From DASSKO01 sp035690425 (GTDB lineage: Bacteria; Actinomycetota; Actinomycetes; Propionibacteriales; Nocardioidaceae), in NCBI GenBank assembly GCA_035690425.1, contig DASSKO010000146.1:1-15644 (forward strand): a stretch of DNA of 15,644 bases, written 5' to 3'. Both the position numbers and the translations under genes were made by a program. The notes below the pieces were generated by a model. The model had not been told where the DNA came from. It ran no database searches and saw only the letters and a list, made by a program, of their open reading frames with translations. Below, piece after piece: positions 12,630 to 15,644 of the stretch; positions within the stretch are counted from its first letter, which is position 1; the number at the start of each line of letters is the position of its first letter.

Positions 12630-13160
12630 TCACAGCGACAGGGCGACCTCGATACCTGCCAGGGAACGGTCGGTATGCCCCAGCCGGGTGCCCGCGGGCA
12701 GGACGTCCGGCAGGGCCGCGGCGGGTACGTCGGTGAGCGCAGCCAGCCCGATCCGCTCGGCGCCCGGCGCGGACACCGCATGCCACACGCCACGGGTCGA
12801 CCGGGCGATCAGGTAGCCACCGAGGGTGCCGACCGCGTAACGGCGACCCTCGATCTGCGCCCACAGGTGCGGGTCCGTGTGCCGCAGACCATGCACCCGG
12901 TCGGCGAACGACTCCGCGCCGGCGAGCGGTGCGCAGGCGGCTCCCAGCGTCTCCTGGTCCCAGATCGCCGCTACGTCGCACAGGTCCACGATGGTGCACT
13001 CGGCGGGCGCTCCGCCGTACTCGCCGACCGCGGTGCGCGCGGCCGCACCGGCGGCTCGCCACAGCGACTGCAAGGAGCCGGACCAGCCGACCTCGGTGCG
13101 AGACCCGTCGAGCACGGTCACCACGGAGTCGGCATCGACCTCGAGCTCGAGCAGGCTCAC
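12630..13160 (-). CDS. Protein of unknown function coupled to the DUF1028 gene
   Basis: 176-residue protein without recognised family. It starts with strands VSLLELEVDADSVVTVLDGS, a Trp-containing helix (VGWSGSLQSLWRAAGAAART), then a middle part with WDQETLGAACAPLAG and a C-terminal beta-like part (WAQIEGRRYAVGTLGGYLIA, then GVWHAVSAPG). No signal peptide and no clear membrane helix. The GTG at 13160 shares GTGA with the stop of the DUF1028 gene, so it is translated right after it; the longer upstream frame overlaps that gene and is a shadow. The coupling suggests a related role, but what that is remains unknown. Its stop is 3 nt from the convergent acyltransferase stop. Confidence 0.72.
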   Translation of the reverse strand: MSLLELEVDADSVVTVLDGSRTEVGWSGSLQSLWRAAGAAARTAVGEYGGAPAECTIVDLCDVAAIWDQETLGAACAPLAGAESFADRVHGLRHTDPHLWAQIEGRRYAVGTLGGYLIARSTRGVWHAVSAPGAERIGLAALTDVPAAALPDVLPAGTRLGHTDRSLAGIEVALSL

Positions 13161-13984
13161 GGCGCCGACCGGCCAGCTTGCGCACGCAGGATCTCCAGCA
13201 CCTTGCGGTCGATGGCGTCGGGCCAGACCCGGTTCTCGAAGTTCTCCGCACCAACCCACGCCTCGAAGCCGTCCCGGCCGGTGCGGCCGGCGAGCCGCTC
13301 CAGCTCGTCGCGCAGGTGCTGGTCGATCGCGACCTTGTCCTGCTCCGCGGTGGTACCGAAGAACAGCTCGTGCAGGTCGAGCAGCCGGGCCAGCTCGGCG
13401 CAGGGGTCGGCGTGGTCGTCGACGCGCAGATCGACGGCCACGTCGTCGAGGCCGGCGTACCCGGCTGCCTCCTCGACCACGAGCAGCGCCGCCGACTGTC
13501 GTCCGCGGGAGTCACCGCCGGCATCGTCGCCGGCCCGCAAGGCCGCCAGCAGTCGGCGGGCCAGCGGAGCGCCGGGATCGAGGTCCCGCCACCGCGCGTG
13601 GACCGCATCGACGACGTCGGCGCCGGTGAGGATGTTGCCCTGGATCGAGACACCGTCGTCGGTGACGCCGCCGGCCCAGTCGTAGCACTCCTGCCCGGTG
13701 TACGTCGCGGCGCTGCCCTCGCGGTCGACCACACCGACCTGGCGGTGCGCGCGTCCGTCGTCGCTGCTCAACAGCTCGGCCAGCGTCTCGTCGGCGCTCC
13801 GGCCCTCGGCCAGCAGGGCGAGCCCGCGCGGCTTGAATCTGGTGTTGGCGTAGGCCTGGGTGGCGATGGCGCCGACGCCGGCGCGGGCGGCGGGTACGGC
13901 GGACCCGACGGCGAGAAACTTCGATGCCACCGCGACGCCCCACTCAGCACCGTCGGACGACCGGGCAACAATCGAGAACGTCAT
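13157..13984 (-). CDS. DUF1028 (Ntn-hydrolase-like) protein with C-terminal putative peptidoglycan-binding domain
   Basis: 275-residue protein. Residues 1-200 match DUF1028: MTFSIVARSSDGAEWGVAVA at the start, AVGSAVPAARAGVGAIATQA (25-44), and GGVTDDGVSIQGNIL (105-119). The family has an Ntn-hydrolase-like fold; T2 and S4 are possible N-terminal nucleophiles, with T2 exposed after Met removal. The C-terminal part (about 205-270, with a FEAWVGAENFENRVW block then IDRKVLEILR) is the putative peptidoglycan-binding domain that commonly trails DUF1028. There is no signal peptide, so a cell-wall role would need unusual export; the substrate is unknown. The ATG at 13984 gives the exact family N-terminus, and TAGGTT lies 7 nt upstream, fitting a leaderless message. 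The start of the next leftward gene overlaps its stop. Confidence 0.88.
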   Translation of the reverse strand: MTFSIVARSSDGAEWGVAVASKFLAVGSAVPAARAGVGAIATQAYANTRFKPRGLALLAEGRSADETLAELLSSDDGRAHRQVGVVDREGSAATYTGQECYDWAGGVTDDGVSIQGNILTGADVVDAVHARWRDLDPGAPLARRLLAALRAGDDAGGDSRGRQSAALLVVEEAAGYAGLDDVAVDLRVDDHADPCAELARLLDLHELFFGTTAEQDKVAIDQHLRDELERLAGRTGRDGFEAWVGAENFENRVWPDAIDRKVLEILRAQAGRSAP

Positions 13985-13991
13985 GCCCGCG

Positions 13992-13997
13992 AACCTA
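13992..13997 (-). promoter_or_regulatory. -10 element for leaderless DUF1028 gene
   Basis: TAGGTT on the minus strand, exactly 7 nt before the ATG at 13984. It shares a 49 bp divergent gap with the GNAT promoter. No clear -35 is visible. Confidence 0.5.
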
Positions 13998-14020
13998 GCA
14001 ACCGGCGTCCGCGTCCGGCC

Positions 14021-14026
14021 TAAGGT
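14021..14026 (+). promoter_or_regulatory. -10 element for leaderless GNAT gene
   Basis: TAAGGT, exactly 7 nt before the ATG at 14034, with no Shine-Dalgarno in between. Diverges from the DUF1028 promoter; the two -10 boxes are 23 bp apart, so polymerase binding at one would likely exclude the other. Confidence 0.5.
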
Positions 14027-14033
14027 CGAGGGC

Positions 14034-14486
14034 ATGGGCTACTACGTCCGCCCGCTCACCGCCGACCACGGCCAGCAGATCGCGCTGTGGCGCTACCCGG
14101 GCCCGTGGGCGGTCTATGACTCGGCGGGGCCGCCCGACCCCACCGAGGGCTACTGGGCGGTCGTCGACGACGCCGACGAGCTGATCGGCTTCGCCTGCTT
14201 CGGGACCGAGGCGCGGGTGTCGGGGATGGCCGAGCAGCTCGGCACCCTCGACGTCGGTGTGGGCATTCGCCCCGAGCTGACCGGGCAGGGCCGGGGTCAG
14301 ATGTTCAGCGAGGCCGTCCTCGCGCACGGTCGCGACCACACCGGTGCCAGCGTGTTCCGCGCCGTCGTGCAGGACTGGAACCAGCGCAGCGTGCGGCTGC
14401 TGCACAGCCTGGGCTTCGAGCGAACCGGCACCCACCCGGTGCCTGCACAGGGCAAGACCTACGTCGTCATGGAGCGCCCGATCTGA
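14034..14486 (+). CDS. GNAT-family N-acetyltransferase
   Basis: 150-residue acetyl-CoA-dependent acetyltransferase. The core is clear: beta strands around YWAVVDDADELIGFACFG (about 39-56), then DVGVGIRPELTGQGRGQMFS, in which TGQGRGQ is the acetyl-CoA pyrophosphate-binding loop, and the C-terminal WNQRSVRLLHSLGFERTG typical of GNAT enzymes acting on amines. The N-terminus YYVRPLTADHGQQIALWRYP resembles ribosomal-protein or small-molecule acetylases, but the substrate is unknown. ATG 14034 was preferred over an earlier frame start at 13860 because the GNAT fold begins here, the extension overlaps the divergent DUF1028 gene, and TAAGGT lies 7 nt upstream. It runs 47 nt ahead of the phosphofructokinase gene. 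Confidence 0.87.
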   Translation: MGYYVRPLTADHGQQIALWRYPGPWAVYDSAGPPDPTEGYWAVVDDADELIGFACFGTEARVSGMAEQLGTLDVGVGIRPELTGQGRGQMFSEAVLAHGRDHTGASVFRAVVQDWNQRSVRLLHSLGFERTGTHPVPAQGKTYVVMERPI

Positions 14487-14533
14487 CAAGGTGAAGGACG
14501 CACACATTCGCAACGATCCAGGAGGTGCACGGC

Positions 14534-15559
14534 ATGCGCGTCGGAGTGCTGACCGGCGGTGGCGACTGCCCCGGGCTGAACGCGGTCATCCGCGCGGTCG
14601 TGCGTCGAGGTGTGCAGGAGTACGGCCTGGAGCTCGTGGGCTTCCGGGACGGGTGGAAGGGCCCGCTGGAGAACGACACCATGGAGCTCGGCGTGCCGCA
14701 GGTGCGTGGCATCCTGCCTCGGGGCGGCACGATCCTCGGATCCTCGCGGACCAACCCGTTCTCGGTCGAGCGCGGTGTCGAGCGGATCACCGACAATCTG
14801 GCCGCCGGCGGCATCGACGCCCTGATCGCCATCGGCGGTGAGGACACCCTGGGTGTCGCCACCAAGCTCGCCGACCGCGGCGTCGACGTCGTCGGGGTGC
14901 CCAAGACGATCGACAACGACCTTTCGGGCACCGACTTCACCTTCGGCTTCGACACCGCGGTCAACATCGCGACCGAGGCCGTCGACCGCCTGCACACCAC
15001 CGCGGAGTCCCACCATCGTGCGGTGATCGTGGAGGTGATGGGTCGCCATGCGGGCTGGATCGCGCTGCACACCGGGCTGGCCGGTGGCGCGAGCATCGTG
15101 CTGATCCCGGAGCAGCCGTTCGACATCGACCGGGTGTGTGAGCACGTGGAGTCGCGCTTCCGCACCAACTACTCGCCGATCATCGTGGTGGCCGAGGGCG
15201 CGACACCGGCCGCGGGCACGATGGCGACGCAGACCGGCGACCGGGACGCATTCGGCCACGTCCGCCTCGGCGGCATCGGCGACCGGCTCGCCGCCGAGAT
15301 CGAGCGGCGCACCGGCAAGGAGTCCAGGGCCGTCGTTCTCGGGCACACCCAGCGCGGTGGCACCCCGACCGCGTTCGACCGCTGGCTGGCGACCCGCTTC
15401 GGGCTGCACGCGATCGCCGCGGTCAACGAGCGCGCGTTCGGCACGATGGTGGCGTTGCGTGGCACCGAGATCGTCCGGGTGCCGTTGATCGAGGGCACCG
15501 GCGAGCTCAAGACGGTGCGGCCTGACCAGTATGCCGAGGCCGAGGTGTTCTTCGGCTGA
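14534..15559 (+). CDS. 6-phosphofructokinase with pyrophosphate-type active-site signature
   Basis: 341-residue PfkA-family enzyme catalysing fructose-6-phosphate to fructose-1,6-bisphosphate. It shows GGGDCPGLNAVIRA (8-21), IAIGGEDTLG (98-107), VPKTIDNDL (122-130) with catalytic D127/D129, and EVMGRHAGW. Two positions tell the phosphoryl donor: E. coli ATP-PFK has Gly104 and Gly124, whereas PPi enzymes have Asp and Lys. With the ATG at 14534 this protein has exactly D104 (GAC, 14843-14845) and K124 (AAG, 14903-14905), the pattern of the Amycolatopsis PPi-PFK. It is therefore probably EC 2.7.1.90 (reversible, PPi-linked) and not ATP-PFK. GGAGG (14521-14525) lies 8 nt before the ATG; a GTG at 14525 overlaps it and was rejected. 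Confidence 0.93.
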   Translation: MRVGVLTGGGDCPGLNAVIRAVVRRGVQEYGLELVGFRDGWKGPLENDTMELGVPQVRGILPRGGTILGSSRTNPFSVERGVERITDNLAAGGIDALIAIGGEDTLGVATKLADRGVDVVGVPKTIDNDLSGTDFTFGFDTAVNIATEAVDRLHTTAESHHRAVIVEVMGRHAGWIALHTGLAGGASIVLIPEQPFDIDRVCEHVESRFRTNYSPIIVVAEGATPAAGTMATQTGDRDAFGHVRLGGIGDRLAAEIERRTGKESRAVVLGHTQRGGTPTAFDRWLATRFGLHAIAAVNERAFGTMVALRGTEIVRVPLIEGTGELKTVRPDQYAEAEVFFG

Positions 15560-15561
15560 GC

Positions 15562-15578
15562 CGCCGCCCTGTGCGGCG
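15562..15578 (+). terminator. Hairpin after phosphofructokinase gene
   Basis: CGCCGC-CCTGT-GCGGCG, a perfect 6 bp stem with a 5 nt loop starting 3 nt after the stop. There is no T-run, so it is at best a GC-rich actinobacterial-type terminator. Confidence 0.4.
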
Positions 15579-15609
15579 CCGTTCTCATCGCGCTCTCAGG
15601 TTCGACCGC

Positions 15610-15615
15610 TACCTT
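15610..15615 (+). promoter_or_regulatory. -10 element for a leaderless gene at the right edge
   Basis: TACCTT followed by exactly 7 nt and a GTG (15623), the same layout as three other genes in this window. Confidence 0.42.
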
Positions 15616-15622
15616 CGTCGGC

Positions 15623-15644
15623 GTGACAGCTCTCGCACGACAGT
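15623..15644 (+). CDS. Start of a gene cut by the right window edge
   Basis: Only seven codons are visible (VTALARQ). Support comes from position, not from sequence similarity: an intergenic gap, a hairpin after the upstream gene, and a TANNNT box exactly 7 nt before the GTG. The product cannot be named. Confidence 0.4.

Noticed and set aside
12532..13734. 400-codon minus-strand frame across the unknown and DUF1028 genes
   Set aside because: Shadow of two genes supported by family motifs and the GTGA overlap; Ser/Thr/Arg-rich translation without domains.
13860..14033. 58-codon upstream extension of the GNAT protein
   Set aside because: Antisense to the DUF1028 start, not GNAT-like; a -10 box sits 7 nt before the internal ATG at 14034.
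14534..15559. Plain ATP-dependent PfkA
   Set aside because: D104 and K124 are the PPi-type pair; Gly is expected at 104 in ATP enzymes.
1..15644. Mobile element, phage remnant, CRISPR, toxin-antitoxin or defence system
   Set aside because: No transposase or integrase motifs, direct-repeat arrays, att-like duplications or composition shift; gene content is motility, metabolism and small conserved families.

Overview
This is a 15.6 kb stretch of a high-GC chromosome from a flagellated actinobacterium. The evidence is strong GC bias at third codon positions, frequent GTG starts, apparent leaderless genes of the TANNNT-N7-RTG type, an actinobacterial-style FlgN, a ROK glucokinase and a Streptomyces/Amycolatopsis-type phosphofructokinase. 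The genus cannot be fixed from the sequence; a motile soil lineage (Nocardioides- or Kineosporia-like) would fit. I see no mobile element, CRISPR array, tRNA or rRNA, so this reads as ordinary chromosomal core and shell genome.

Left third (1-6.9 kb): motility and c-di-GMP. A FliA/WhiG-type flagellar sigma factor, cut by the left edge, is transcribed leftwards. Diverging from it is a tight operon: flgN (export chaperone), flgK and flgL (hook-filament junction), fliW and csrA. The order flgN-flgK-flgL-fliW-csrA matches the Bacillus flagellar late operon, and CsrA keeps R44 (RNA binding) and N55 (needed for FliW binding in Bacillus). A gene of unknown function converges on csrA and overlaps its 3' end. 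Next come a two-TM EAL-domain c-di-GMP phosphodiesterase with all catalytic residues and, overlapping its stop codon, a LigT/2H-phosphoesterase-fold protein whose second catalytic motif has been replaced by arginines. Three candidate sigma-28-type promoters (GCCGAT -10 elements) lie upstream of flgN and of the EAL gene, which suggests the neighbouring sigma factor controls both.

Middle (6.9-12.6 kb): a ROK-family glucokinase; a 40-residue single-TM small protein; a leftward cluster of a TIGR00300/LOR-SDH-type (archaeal ornithine-cyclodeaminase-like) protein, an amphi-Trp protein and a YdjM-like membrane protein; a second leftward pair of an Est30-type carboxylesterase and a two-TM protein with overlapping stop and start; and a rightward PlsC-type acyltransferase.

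Right end (12.6-15.6 kb): a leftward pair (a DUF1028 Ntn-hydrolase-like protein with a C-terminal putative peptidoglycan-binding module, then an unknown protein joined by a GTGA overlap), a divergent GNAT acetyltransferase, a phosphofructokinase with both residues diagnostic of pyrophosphate use (D104 and K124), and the first codons of a further gene cut by the right edge. Glucokinase and PPi-type PFK together supply the upper glycolytic steps.

No clearly new multi-gene system is visible. The most interesting points are the dead-looking 2H phosphoesterase coupled to an EAL enzyme, the sigma-28-like sites, the PPi signature in the PFK, and the repeated leaderless-gene architecture.
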